Shown here piece by piece: positions 12,567 to 25,764 of a stretch of 64,000 bases of DNA (the first letter of the stretch is position 1; each line of letters opens with the position of its first letter). The position numbers and the translations under genes are program-made. The notes below the pieces were generated by a model, which was given only the letters and a program-made list of their open reading frames with translations, was not told the origin of the DNA and did not search any database. Location: the NCBI GenBank assembly GCA_914767715.1, contig OU612067.1, positions 24,900,162 through 24,964,161 of the forward strand, given 5' to 3'. Origin of the DNA: Membranipora membranacea. Its lineage: Eukaryota; Bryozoa; Gymnolaemata; Cheilostomatida; Membraniporidae.

Positions 12567-15500
12567 ATGGATAAAACACATTGTGCACCTGTCGGAATGC
12601 TATTGTTTAGTTGGAAGGCCACTAAATTCCAACAGCATGTTATGTGCTGGTTGATGATCGCAGCAATCTCAGTCAGCAGTTCTCAGCTTCAGTCTTGTGG
12701 ACTGAAGGAACAAGGTAAGACTAGCATGGGATTATCTGAATGCTTGAATGCTTCATTTATAAATCAATCAATTCGTACCACTAATCAGTACGGTGTAATT
12801 ATGATTATATTGTTCTATTCTAAATGCCATCGGACACAATTGCCTATAATAGCCATAAATAATTTTGCAGAGCACTGACCGATGTTCCTGAGCATCACTA
12901 GGGTTGCAATACCAATTGCGTCAATTATTAAATCAGCAGAGCGCCACTTTGTAGCAATCTGTGCATCTTGCTGTGCTTTTATTATATTGGCATACATCTT
13001 CGTGGTCTTGTGTAGGCTGAAGTTCAGCTACTAAACACGTTGCAAAGGGGTTTTCTCGGGAGCTTGATGGCAAAGGGGTTTTTAAGCTTGTGATGCACCA
13101 TGTTATGGTAATGGTATAATGCATGATAATAATTATTTCCGAAGACGCTTGGTGCTAGAGTAAAGCATCTAGAAATGATTGGCCTGGTTGATTAAAATCC
13201 AAGTTTGATGAGACACCCAATGCACTGACCGATCTTTCTATTTGTCAGTAAAAAATGAGTTGCTGAATAGAGCTGGTCAAACTACTTGATTGATATGTTG
13301 TTGCCGTTGTCACACAAATAATATCTGTATGAGGATGTTCAATCCCCTCTGAATTTCCTAAACGATGTGAGACAGATTTGTAACTAGATTATTTGTAGTA
13401 TTTTGTGTAGATACAACTCATAATATCGCAATCAATCTTCTCACAAGCCGTTTCTTTCCCTTGATGATTTGATGATTTATTGCATTTTCATTGTCTGATA
13501 GCAGCCACTGCAGAATGTGGCTAGAAGTTCTTCATGTAGAAAAATGGGTGGGTTGAATTTTCTTCTGAAGTATTTTTTCGAGAGGATCGCAGTGGTCACA
13601 ATTTACCTTACATTACGTTGCAGAATAAGCGTACAATTGCCAAAAGTGCTGCTGGAAAGTTGAAAAGTGGATATAATATATGGTATGATGTGGTTTTATT
13701 TCCAATTTGCCAGCAGCGCTATTGCCAAATATCCGCATATTGTGCTACATTATGTAGATACATTATCACCATTACGATGAGCTCAAAAAACTCTACAGGT
13801 ATCGGCTGTCAAATCTTATCTGCTCAATTTTATATTGGAAAGATAAAGATAAAAGACTGCCAACGAACTACGATGGATTTGGGTCAACATGACTTTCCTT
13901 TGTTCAACCAGATTTGTAATAAGTGTATCACTAAAACTGTTATTTCCACAATATGAATGTGACCTTCACCAATATTGTTGCTCTTTTCAACTTAGACCAT
14001 TTATTTCGTGTTCACATTAGCGCAGTTATGCGAGCGAGCATCAGTCTTGTTTACATGTAAATGGTTAGAGATTATTGAACATTCTCGAAGACCAATTTCC
14101 AAGTAAATTGCGCCAACGTCAATATTGGTGTGGAATTTGGCTACTTGCAATTGCAGCACTGCCAGGCTTTGAACCTGCGCTGAGTGTAGTATTGAACAAC
14201 ACCAATGTCCTCCTATGTGATGAAATGTCCATGCCATAAAACATAGCGATCGGATCGGATCTTGTACAACATTATTATCCGCAATGTACACAAGTCAAGT
14301 CAAGGACCAAAGAATTGAGTGGGATTAGATAGATGAGTTTCCCACAATTCAATTGTTGAGAGTAATATCAGTAGGGATGGAAGGGTGATATTAATTAACA
14401 AGATGATGGGCTATCATAGTAACCACTTCATGTAGCAAGACAATCATATGGCTGAGTCTGAATGAATATACACTTTATTGCTCCCGACTGTGTGTCCAAT
14501 ATCGGGTCTGTATTATTGTGCTTAGGAATTGTAGCACGGAACAAGTCATCAAAAGTGGACAACTCCTGATTTGCGCTATTCACTATGCAGATTAATGAGT
14601 TAAAACGTGAGAGGGTAATAAAAAAACTTTGAAATTTACATGACAACAGTGTGTATAATTTTTTGACAATAGTTCCCAAAATTTGGGACTGCTGTGGCTC
14701 TCTTAAAGAGTCAACAAAAGTTCCAGGTATATATCATATGCACAACTTTCAAACATTAATCTTTGATAGTCTATTATCATTGATTATAAGTAACAGATAT
14801 CCATCTCTTAATGACCATTAATGTCACCTTGTGATTTCAGCGATGACATTGATATAAGTTTATCTATGAACTACATAACTTATGGCCAATAACTGTCGTG
14901 AGAAATTTAATGTTTGTAACCTGACTGCGGCAGACAACATAAATGGGCAAATTTAGTAATCCCTGCCATTGGTCTTCCTCCATACAAAATTTGGACAAAA
15001 CAACCTCATTACATTAGTGAACCTGCCCTGACTAGGCCAGACTTGACGAAAGCCATCTACCTGCCCTCAGAAGTACTGGATGAATTGATAATCAACCAGC
15101 CAGGTGTGAAAATGTATTTTGTGACAGATGATGATCCAACCACCAAGATTCTAGAAAAAAACAATCAAGTGGGGTTAATTTGTTTTCTCTAAGAGAGTTT
15201 TCCTCTCTAGAGGATAGGTGATAGCACTTGACCCCCCCCCCCCCCTGTTCACACCATTGCCAGATACTCTTCATATCAAAAAAGGCAGAAGATGATCTTC
15301 AAACCACATGTTAGTTGTAGCAACACAGAGTGGATAGCGGGACAGTACCTAATCAGGGATGACTGCTAGCGCCGGAGATTGGAAGATTGTGTATTTTATG
15401 ATACCGGAGAGGTGTTCATTATTAAAGAGGGGTACGGGTCAGATTCACTTTCTCCCGCCCCTATCCAGGTTGATAGATCACCCAGTTCCGATTATGTGCA

Positions 15501-18500
15501 TGTGCTTCGATTTGGCGCCAAATACATCATAACAATTTGTTTACATTTATAAGCAAGAATATGATGTCATATGTAGGACTCTCATAAACAATGCCCTATC
15601 AATCAATAATGACTGATTTACATTTATCGATTTTTCTCATTAAATATTTAGTATTTTTAAAAATCATTATAGCTACACATTCCTCAACTATATATGACTC
15701 TGCTGATATAGTTTTGAAACCTCATTTTCTTTTTTTAGAAGAACATTAGATGTAAAAAAGTGTATGAATACAATAATTTCCAGTTCAGTTTATAGTTAAA
15801 TTACAGTGTCACAATGAGTGTCAAGGCAGGTGCACTGCATGATATTGATTTTCTAAGAATTATAACTCAATATATCATTAATCATCATGCTTAACGCTAT
15901 TAAATATGGCTCAATGCAGCCTGTCTTGACAAGACATGCTATGCTCCGTGTAATTACTGTGATCTCAAAAGTTTTTGGGATATAATTTAGAGCATAGCAA
16001 ATTGGTAAAAGTAAGTCTTATAAAAAAATTTTTGGTCCGTATTATTACTCCCCGCACAAGTAAATCCCTGTAGATAGACTACTAAGTGTCTACAATTAAT
16101 GCTGAATCTGAATTACACTCCATCTTTAAGTCAACTGATGCAGTGATAAGTTTCAACCTCGTTTTAAATAGATTTTTGTGCATCAAGATGATCTCAATTA
16201 GGCGCTTGAGTGGCCGCTGCGACAAATGGCCGATGCGTTGTCGACCAAGTCCGTTACCGAAAACCTTTCAAATCTGTGAGTTGAAGACAAACTACCAAAT
16301 GCACTAATATTGATTGTACCATTTTAGGCTGCTTGAGCAAAATAAAAGGGCTGTTAACATGCAGTTGTATACAGTGAAGGCTACCATGAAATGGGTCAGA
16401 TCAATATTGAACCTTGACAAAGCGGTTTGTCAACGATACAAGGAAAGAAAAATACTAATGCTTTAGACAGTGATGATTTTCAATACATTATTTTTTTCTT
16501 TGCAGGTGTTGCTGAGTCATCAAACTTTCACTTCCTTTTCTTGACTGATGAATATGAAGACTGTTTTGGGAACTCAACCAGTGAGTTGGTTAGGAAAGTT
16601 GAGGAGCTCATTCTACATATGTCAGGGAGTCATCTCCAATTGAAAATAGGTTGGTTATCCGATATTATCTTGAAATCATAATATATAATAAAGAAAATAT
16701 TATTTAGCAAATATTACCGACTTCTCAATAGGTAAGTAAATAAAGTAAGCAGAAAATAGATTATAGTATTCACAGCAAGCCTTACTTAGTAAACCAGTGC
16801 TTTGTGCCCAAGGTGTTTCACTCATACTTTGATCTACCGCTTCCTTAGTTTCACAAATATTTCCAACAAAGTCCCTATTACATATTATTGATGTTAAGTT
16901 TGAGGAATGGATGCAAATAGTTTTTTGATGATAATATAATTACATGATAGTCCGTAATTACAGGATTCTTTAATTCCTATGGCAGTAGGCTGTAGTGACA
17001 ATAACAATATACCCTATAGGAGTTTAGTTTTCGCGGCATTTAGGATTCGCTTTTCCGTTGTTGCCTAGGTTGCGAAATTTAGTGTATCTTAAATTAAACT
17101 CACTCATCATAGTTTCATAAACAATGTACAATTATACAGGAATACATCTTACCTAAGCATGCAAGCTGGCAACCATGCAAGCTAGCGTGGTGTAGTGGTA
17201 TAAGTGTCTGACTTGCAATTGCAATTAGATGGTGATTTATGCCCTGGGTTCGAATGACAGCTTGGACATTGTTTTTTAATTTTCACTAGTAAGCCTACTA
17301 GCGAAATTTAGAACTAGTGAAATTTAGTACCAGGTCCAGATAGCGAAATTAAACTCTAGCTAAATTAAACTCCTATAGGGTAGCACAAAAAAGCTTGTGG
17401 AATCAATATTGAGCACAAATCATGTTATTTTAAATTTTGTGATTCCAATATAATTGAATGGACAAAATTGATCACTCGGTTGAAGACAATCAATAAAAAT
17501 ACCAAGGATTGTTGGCATGTGAAACTTTAGATATGAGGGTTGTTGAAAAGCCTTTCTACACATTGTTAATCTTGATCGACGACATGAATTCAGGTTTCAA
17601 ACCTTCTGCTACTTTAGTCTTTAAACCGTGTACATTATTCAAAAAAATTGCGACGATGCTTTCCGTGGTTTTCAGATCCAAATTCCTCTCTAAACTCAAT
17701 GAAGCCTGTCTGAAATATGTTGAAAGGTCCATTGATCTCAATCCATATCATGGAAACCATCTCAATAACAATCAAATAATTTCACTGCCATAGCTGCATA
17801 GCTCGATCACTTCATCTATAGATATTATAAAGAGGTAATCTAAAACCAGTGAAGGTACCTTGATATAATGAGATAGGTACACATACCTCCTTTAGAAACT
17901 GTGTTATCTTCTGTTTGACAGGGCTTCAGGTAGTGCCAGCATGTGATGGTCCCTACCATAGTGCGATGAGAGTGTCAAGGTTGGTCACATCTCAGATTCC
18001 TGATCATCAGTCATGTCAGGTTTTACAGTTTAACAGCACCCTTATAGGTAACTTACTGAGCCAAAATGTGGAACAGAATTAAGCTTTATAAATACAATAG
18101 TGGTTGGCTGCTGATAAGCCAGTCATTATATCTTTGCATCCCTATTCGAAAAATCATGAAGAGTGGAGGATGTATGTTGCGCTTGTTCATGTGAAGAAAT
18201 CAATCAAGATTACCCGCTTGGGTGTGTTAGAATTTGTGTGTTTGTGGTTGACTGATTTTCAATGATACCTGATTTGTAAAGTAGGAATAATTTGGCTGTT
18301 TGTCAAATATTTTGGTAATTTGTGGCAGATTATTGAGATTAGATGAACACAACTACACACAATCGTCATAGGGCATATAGCCGGAATCATTCATGGATTA
18401 CAATTAAATTAAAAGTTTTAAAATATCATTCATTTATTTCAGGCGTAATCGGACCAAGCAACCCAATCATTGCTAAAGAAATCTCTGACACCATATATAA

Positions 18501-21500
18501 GACTGAAATACCTTACATATCCTATGGTGAATTTGTCAACCCTGGATCATCCAATGATAGTATACGGCACACAAACACTTTTTATTCTGGTGTCTCTCTA
18601 AACACCAGGGCAAAGGTAAGGTAAACAGTAGTACAAATCAGATTCAATATCTTTGTGCATTAGTGTATGTGTCTGTCGAGGAGAACCAAACACTTTCCGT
18701 GTGTAGCATGTAACGGTTTGGTAACAATAAATAACAGATGCTTGGCTGGGCCTTAGGATGAATGCCAGATGTCGTTATTACATCCCCCCTATTGATGTAG
18801 TGACATGTTATATATGACTGATTGTTTCTTGTTCTAGATACTACTTTTTGTGGGTTGGGTGCAGTAATAACTACATGGTTTCTTCATAGCATGAATGGGT
18901 AGATAACTCCGATTCAGAGCAACTGTAAAGTTGAAAGTATGAGCTAATGTAGTAGAAAATATTTTTTTCTGGAACCTGATGAACACACGCATGCCTAAAT
19001 AACATACTTATGTAACAAAGCCTCGTATTTATTTTACATCCAGGCTATTGCAGAGCTTGCAGTTGAGCTGAATTGGGACCTTGTGACAGTTGTTCATGAT
19101 GACGATGATTTGAATAGCAACTTAGTTCCATTAGTGTTGGAAGCTCTGAACAAAGAACACATCTGCTATAAAGAAGTCATCATTAATTCAAATGGTGACA
19201 TTGATGTCAGATCAGATGCACCTCATGGTCTGATTATGCTCGGCTCAAATAGAAATAGTAGGTGTGCCAAGACTCACGTAATTCTAGTACTGAAAGATGT
19301 GTGCCCGGAATTTCAGAAAAGATTCTGTAAAAAATCAGCTGTCTGAATGTACATTTCTGATACTGTAGTATAGTTGGTAGAAGGCCTGACATGTCAACTT
19401 GTGGGAACGGGGGATATCCCAGGATTATGAGACTATATTATCAAACCTTTGCCTGGCAGGTAGTAACTCCAAATACAGATAAAAATGAATAAAGCTTTCC
19501 CCATTAATGTTTTACAATATAGATAATCAAACTGATCAGCTATTTTGTTTATGTATTCATGTAGACATTTTGTGGTTGTTCACAGAAAGGAAAGGCCATG
19601 TTTAAGAAGTTGTCTTATTTTGACAAGTGAGGGGACAACTCCAAAACTGAAAAAATTTTGCTCCTTTATATCCCATTGGACGCTTATATCTAGATTGTTA
19701 GGTGACAGCAATCATATGTCACCTATCCTATCTTCAAACTATGATTTACTACTTTTTTTTACTCGAAGACTCATTGTGTAGATTGCGTTTTATTGACATA
19801 GATGGCGTCAAAGGATATTGATTATAAAACATTGATGTCATGGATTGATGAGCTGTTTTTTTTTTCGTTCCAGTTCAAGCGGCTATCAATAGGTCGACAC
19901 AAAGTCATACATGGATAACATCATCACCACCTTCAGACCCGGTACAGCTTGTTGTACCACAAGCTGGACAAATGGTCTACAGCATCGCTGTCCCTCCTAC
20001 TGCTGACAATGAGGCAGCACCAAAGATCTATTCTGCATCTGCTGCACTCATATCTGCAACAGAAGCTTTCAAGTCTGTGTTCAAGCTCACCTGCGAGGAC
20101 AGTGTCCATGCATGCACCATGATGGACAGAGCACTGCTTTTCAGAAGTATATCAGCCGAGATAGAGAAGTTAAGACTAACGCCATCCTCACACTCAGGAC
20201 CTTCTTTCCTTGACCCCAACAAGCTAGGCGTCCTGGAGTACCAAGACGGGATGAGGCTTGCCCAGGGTGAAAATGATCCAGACATCAAAGTATTTGGTGC
20301 GACCTCATTTCAGGCTAATCAATCGCCATTGAAGGTTAGCAACATACTTGTATGGTTCTTAGATGTAAAGGAAAGTATCATCAAACAAGTGCAAAGTGCA
20401 GAAAAATATGTTTTGTCATTGATGGAGTCAATACAAAGCCACCATTAAAAAATCAGAGCCATATGATCATCTGAAGCCAGTTTTCCAGGGGGCAGCAAAA
20501 ACTGAAAAATTAGTTTAGCTTTACTAATAGTTCTATAGTGGTGATATATGAGGAGGTATTGCAACCGTTTATGGCCGTTTCTTGGCTATTTTTGCAATAG
20601 CAGAAACATGAAAATTTTCAGATCCACTAACTCTGACATGCTCTTTCCTCTTTTGAACTGTTTGGAACAATATCATCACTTTTTGATTACTTTCCCTTTT
20701 GCTGGCAGCGTTTTTGACAATAAGCTTCCTTTTGTGCAACCTAGTGTGAGGTGCAATATTACCATTGCGATCAGCATGGAAAACTCTACCTGAGTCTACT
20801 GTCAAACCCAATCCAACCAATTTCGAAGTGTTGCATTTCTAACGAAAATGTGTATAGACTGCCACTAGACTAATTGTTCATGCGTTACAGTCAGAGGTAT
20901 TCATCACTTGAATAAGAATAATTATTATGAAGGTCTATCACGTGCTCTATTTTCCAAGCAGCAGCCTACCAAGGAGCAATGTTGTGCACATCATTTCTCC
21001 TTGGTAGTCTGCTACTTGGTACTCACCTCGATTATCAGCCTCCTATTTCCTTCTCAAAAAGCCTCCCACTTTACATTTATTTGATATGTGCCCTGTTACC
21101 GTAGTGGCACGGTACGGTTGAACAGCCATAAGGTCACAGGTCATAAGTCATCGCAGGACAGCATTGTGATGAAAAGTTACAACACTCTAAACGCCTTAAT
21201 TGTGATTTTCTATTATCTGCAGATCGGAAACTATTTCAATATGCAAGGTTGGGATAATACAAACATAGCTGGATCTAGATCTTGGTGCCTAGATAAGGGC
21301 TGCCAGGCATCATGTGCTGATCAGATACCACCTAAAGAGTACATATTCATACCTGGAGACTTTATAGTTGTGGCAACTGCTCCTATACATGTCAAGTGAG
21401 TGCTAACTATCCTCTCAACAAATCTGAAATGTCTTTGTTTTGATAGTTTTTTGAAACGACATGGTGGAAAGTAAAACTGATCATGATTTTCAAGCCTCTG

Positions 21501-24500
21501 TCTTTTGAGCTAGGTGAAACAATGCGACCAATTAGTTTTATTTTTTTACTCACTTATTTTAGGAAGCATAAGTTCCCTGATCAGCTGTCTTGCTATAAGT
21601 TTGGAACCGCCTTCTCGTTGAGAGCTGAGGCTGCAGTCTACGCAAGGGATCGTCTTCAGGAACATATGGGCCTAAATCTCGGTATACTGATGTTTGATAC
21701 CTGCTACAGCAGCGCGAAGGCACAGAAGTATCTGATCGATATATTCAATGGCACTACCAAATACTGTAATAACAAAGGGACATGTTTGGATCGAACCAAA
21801 ATTGTAGCCATACTGGGAGACTATTCGAGCCATGTCAGCATCGATGTATGTTTGTTGTTTGTTTAATATCCCCTGATTGTGTCTAAGCTTTCAAACAATC
21901 ATCTCAGTTTGTCATGAATGTGCTGCGGCTAAAACTTTTTTGGACTGGATGTTTCTATTTTCATATGCAACCCATTTTCATAACGGCAATGAATATAAGG
22001 CCCATTCATGAACAAGAACCCTGAAAATGATTGCTTATGTTATGTTTTTAGGAGCAGCATGTCAGTGTACCACAGAATATGCTACAGCTAGCCTGGGGAG
22101 CTGCAACCTCAAAACTGGATGATAAAACGGACTATCCTTTCTTTCTGAGGGTACATCCAACTCAGACTCGAATCACCAGAGACATGGTTCAAGTTCTTGA
22201 CAAATTGACTGAGCTCGGTAAAGTGGATACACATTCAGTTGTCCTGCTGTCTACAAGATCCAATTATGGTACAGCAGGGAGAGAGGTAATCGCAGAAGGC
22301 ACATCATTGTGATGAAATAAGTTATGTTGAAATCAATTTGTCTGTGGTCCCAGGACCCAGTTGCTATCATTATGATGGGTCAGAAATTTATCCATAATTG
22401 AGATTTGTTCATTCGATCGAACTCAATTTTTTTTCCTTCCTGGATACATCTTTTGGCAGTACAGCAGACCATCAGACGTTTTATTGACTACAAGCTCCTG
22501 TTCATTGTGACTTCATAATGCTGTGAATGAGAGTTATAGGAGGCTCTCTTTCCTCCATAATGAAAAGTGCCAAGTAATGTGTTAACAATTTTTACAATGC
22601 AAATCTTACATAACTTTATCATGTGTAAATTATAACATGCATCGGTCTTTGGGTGATCTTTACTAAACTCAACTTGAAGACAAGAATAGCATCTGTGTCT
22701 GAGGGAAAAGCTTCATGAATTATGATCGTGTTTGACATATCACCGTAATACTCTCATTTTAGTTACTCCACACATTCTTGAGGGAGTCTGGATATTGTGT
22801 TTCTCATGACATCATACTAAACCAGGATGACAATGTTGTGAAGGAGCTGGTTGGCGGTGAATCCTGGACTGATGAGTCAAAAGCTTATCTGGAGTTGTGG
22901 AGCAGTCTGAGGAATCAAAAACATGTCTTCATCTACAATGGCGATGAAGATGTGAGTGTAAAGTAACTAATTCAAGCTTCAAACTTACACTTACACTACC
23001 GTATCTGATTCACCTCGATAAAGCGGGCATTGTTTCAGATCAGTTTGTCAGATTGTTTTTGATGTTCTGGCCGAATATATGTAGATGGTCAAGTCAATTT
23101 GGTGATATGGTAGGACAAACTTAACAATAGTTATAGCTTTAATGGTGCAGTACATTTCTAATTATTGGTTTCTTCAAATTGCAGTTCGACTTGCTGTTGA
23201 CCAGTAGCCATAATAATGTTTGACTGGAGCTAAACTTACTTCTATGTTTTATGTATCATCCCTCTCAAATAATCATTTTTCAGCCACTGATAAGACTACT
23301 GGATGTGATGAGGAATGATTCAGGCCTCAGCAAGTGGTGGAAAGACGATGGGAACTTCTTCATCTTTGCAGAAGGCTGGGATGACAGACCTGAATTGCTT
23401 ACACGCTATGGTAACCTGTTTGAGGGTTCCATATCTTTCAAGCTAAATCAAACATTCGAAGTAAGTGCATAGTGGATAACCCTTTGACCGTTTTTCTGAG
23501 AATTGTGTAGAGTATTCAATTTCAAGTTGTCTTTGATTATCATTCAGGCAAGGTCATCTATTTTATCACATCTTTGAAGTTCCTTCCTGACAATGATATG
23601 TGTGTTAACTTGGTGTTTACAATCGATATAATGATGACAATTGGCAAAGGGAAGTATGAATTAATAGCATATATTTTCAGTACATCTTTTATATGTCAGC
23701 TATACATTTTTCAGATTACAGGTTTTATTGACCACATACAGGAGGCAAATAATGTAAAACAGCCTTCCCTGAACGATGAGAACCCCTGGTACATCCGTAT
23801 GTACCAAATTGAGCAAAGATGCAAATTCCGGGGCGACTTCACAACCGACTCAGATACCGCATGCGTAACCAAACCATACAAGGAGAAAGAAGACAGAGAT
23901 ATACTAGAAATCTACAATGTTTATCTTATGAAGGCTCTCTACACACTAGCATATTCATTGAAGATTATCTGCAATGATGATTTTGATAACTGCAATCAAG
24001 TATTCGAACGAACAAGAGCGAACACTGAGAGATTCAGAAATATAACGCGAGACATTCTTATTCCAGCGTCGGATGCCTTGGATGACAATTACCCTGCTCT
24101 CAAACCAATTGATTCAGCTGGTGATGGGAATGCTGGTTACATTGTCTATCAACAGCAATCTTTCAACCCTCAAAGCCCTGAGACAGAATACATACACATA
24201 TTTTCGTTCTTTAAACGAGCACCATCAACGCCTGATCTTATTCAGCCGCATCCGTCACGCAATGTCGTATTTCCGAACCCCAATAGAAACGGACACATCA
24301 ACACCGTGATCATCGAATGTGACATGCAGCGATGTGCGTGTCCTGAAGAAACCACAGCAAAGTCAGAGATATCAACTCAGCCGAGCCAAATCAACTCATC
24401 TTTGTGGATTGTCATTGGTGTTCTGTGCTTTCTACTAATGCTGATTCTCCTATATCTCATCATCCACACACTTAAAAAACGTAGAGGTGATTACAAAATG

Positions 24501-25657
24501 ACTCATTTGTACTCTTGTTTGTTTGAAGTATTTGTGTACATCTATTTTTATTTCCTACTCTTAGGATCATAAATGATTTCCGCTCGATCTAATCTATCTG
24601 TTATCTCAAATTGATTCAAATCTTGAATGTGTTTGATAAATGAATTGTTGTGTCTTTTTCTGATTTGCAGAGAACCTGGTTCGTTTGCCATGCTGGTCAT
24701 CGGCTGATTGTAAAAGGAGTAAGGGTAAGTGAAGTAATCATCATAAAGGTTTAAAAAATAGCCGCACAACTATCCCATAACTTACCAAAGTGCACACATA
24801 CTTTTTCAGCTTGAGTCGTGTGGTTATGTTTAAATATAGGTGGTCTAGTTTATTTTGGTCTAGTTTATTATGAGCTGAATACTCATGAATTCCGTGCTTA
24901 TTGCTACACTTTATACAAGTTATATTATATTAATATATTTAGGTGGTTTTTCCACTCTCTATTCCGTGAGAAATACAACCACATACTTACTACTAATTTG
25001 ACTGATCCCATATTATTAAATCGAGCATCAAACTCTTCTCATTGTGACATATGACAGGCTCTCTAGCAAGTTTCATCCTCTATTGTAGAAAGAGAGGAAA
25101 CACCTGGAGAAGACCATGCGCCAAAAGAGCCAGTTGCTTTGCAACAAGAATCACAACAACAAAGAGACACAGAAGAAATCAACAACCAGCCATCACAACC
25201 TAGCGCTTGTCATGTGAATCCAGCATATACTGGTAAGCTTTACCCTCACTATAGCATTAAAATCTCATTGAAAGTTTTTGTATTTGTGTTACACACAAGT
25301 ACCTGTACAGCCTCTGTCTTTGGGAAGTGACTTTATTATCGAACACTTACTGTTATATTGTAAATATTTTTTATTGTAGATGATAGATCTCTGAGCCTAT
25401 CTGATGTTTTATCTACAGGCGCTTCTCCGAGCTCAACCATCCCAGTTCCAGTTTTTCCTGAAATAGAATCAGAACAACCTGCACCATCTGCACGGCCAAA
25501 GCCTAAACCAAGAACTATGTCTGGAGAAAACCATGTCACAACATTACCCTCTATTGCTGTCATCCCATCGAATGATAATTTGGAAAATTCTCGTCTTCCT
25601 TCTGTTGATCCCCTAACAATGACGGCTGATGATGATGAGAGAGAATATATCTTTTAA
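12567..25657 (+). CDS. Tandem Venus-flytrap single-pass receptor-like protein (1189 aa)
   Basis: Fifteen exons join in frame: 12567-12714, 16506-16649, 17922-18047, 18443-18615, 19044-19257, 19874-20334, 21223-21395, 21563-21845, 22052-22285, 22763-22951, 23284-23460, 23715-24486, 24671-24724, 25089-25232, 25380-25657. All introns are GT-AG with consistent phases; total 3570 nt. Start ATG 12567 has a GCAGCATGG context and leads into a signal peptide (core MCWLMIAAIS). Residues ~50-440 form a first periplasmic-binding-protein type I (ANF/Venus-flytrap) fold, with GVIGPSNPIIAKEI and ELNWDLVTVVHDDDD as landmarks. A short Cys-rich linker (SWCLDKGCQASC) follows. Residues ~458-985 are a second flytrap aligning with metabotropic glutamate receptor ligand-binding domains: GDFIVVATAPIHVK, LGILMFDTCYSSAKA, GDYSSHVSI, PFFLRVHP, SNYGTAGRE, EGWDDR, ENPWY. 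One TM helix lies at ~1003-1025, then LKKRR. The tail has a Gln-rich segment, an NPAY motif (~1093-1096) and ends EYIF. There is no 7TM, kinase, cyclase or channel domain. Ligand and signalling are unknown. Confidence 0.9.
13568..13830. repeat. Small foldback repeat in receptor intron 1
   Basis: The left half (with 'acaattgccaaaagtgctgc') and right half (with 'tttgccagcagcgctattgc', 'attaccattacgatgagc'-like) are inverted relatives of each other. They match parts of the repeats at 20447-20850 and 53135-54245, so this is a shorter member of the same family. Confidence 0.6.
15233..15245 (+). repeat. Poly-C tract
   Basis: Run of about 13 C just upstream of repeat A copy 1. Similar runs occur at 781-794, 61530-61544 and 62575-62590. 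Confidence 0.9.
15423..16125. repeat. Interspersed repeat family A, copy 1
   Basis: Closely matches 59952-62205 in the same orientation, starting at 'aaagaggggtacgggtcag' and including 'caatgccctatcaatcaat', 'gcatagcaaattggt' and 'attattactccccgcacaag'. This copy lacks the two insertions seen in copy 2. It lies in intron 1 of the tandem flytrap gene. No coding capacity seen; class unknown. Confidence 0.8.
17010..17382. mobile_element. 373-bp TIR element with tRNA-like internal sequence
   Basis: Ends are perfect 17-bp inverted repeats (taccctataggagttta at 17010-17026 and its complement ending at 17382). Several 'gcgaaattta' subterminal motifs point inward. Inside lies an RNA polymerase III-like A box (tggtgtagtgg, 17188-17198) and B box (ggttcgaatga, 17247-17257). 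A MITE that captured, or was hit by, a tRNA-derived SINE fits best. Located in intron 2 of the flytrap gene. No clear target duplication. Confidence 0.75.
20447..20850 (+). repeat. Interspersed repeat family B, single copy
   Basis: Matches 53852-54245 at many points: 'gtattgcaaccgttt', 'gatccacta', 'gacatgctctttc', 'catcactttccctttt', 'gctggcagc', 'ttgtgcaac'. It starts just after exon 6 of the flytrap gene and lies in the following intron. Open frames inside are not protein-like. Confidence 0.8.
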
Positions 25658-25764
25658 AGTAGGTCATTGTAACATTGTAACATATGTAACAAACCTTTTT
25701 TATTTAAAATATAATACTACACTTTGTATACTTTGTCAAACAAGTATACCCATATATCATTACC

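Noticed and set aside
16427-16681. Stand-alone start of the flytrap gene in exon 2
   Set aside because: The open frame begins in intron sequence before a clear acceptor (ctttgcag). A phase-matched signal-peptide exon at 12567-12714 explains the start better.
17186-17275. Functional tRNA gene
   Set aside because: A and B boxes are present but the acceptor and T stems do not pair.
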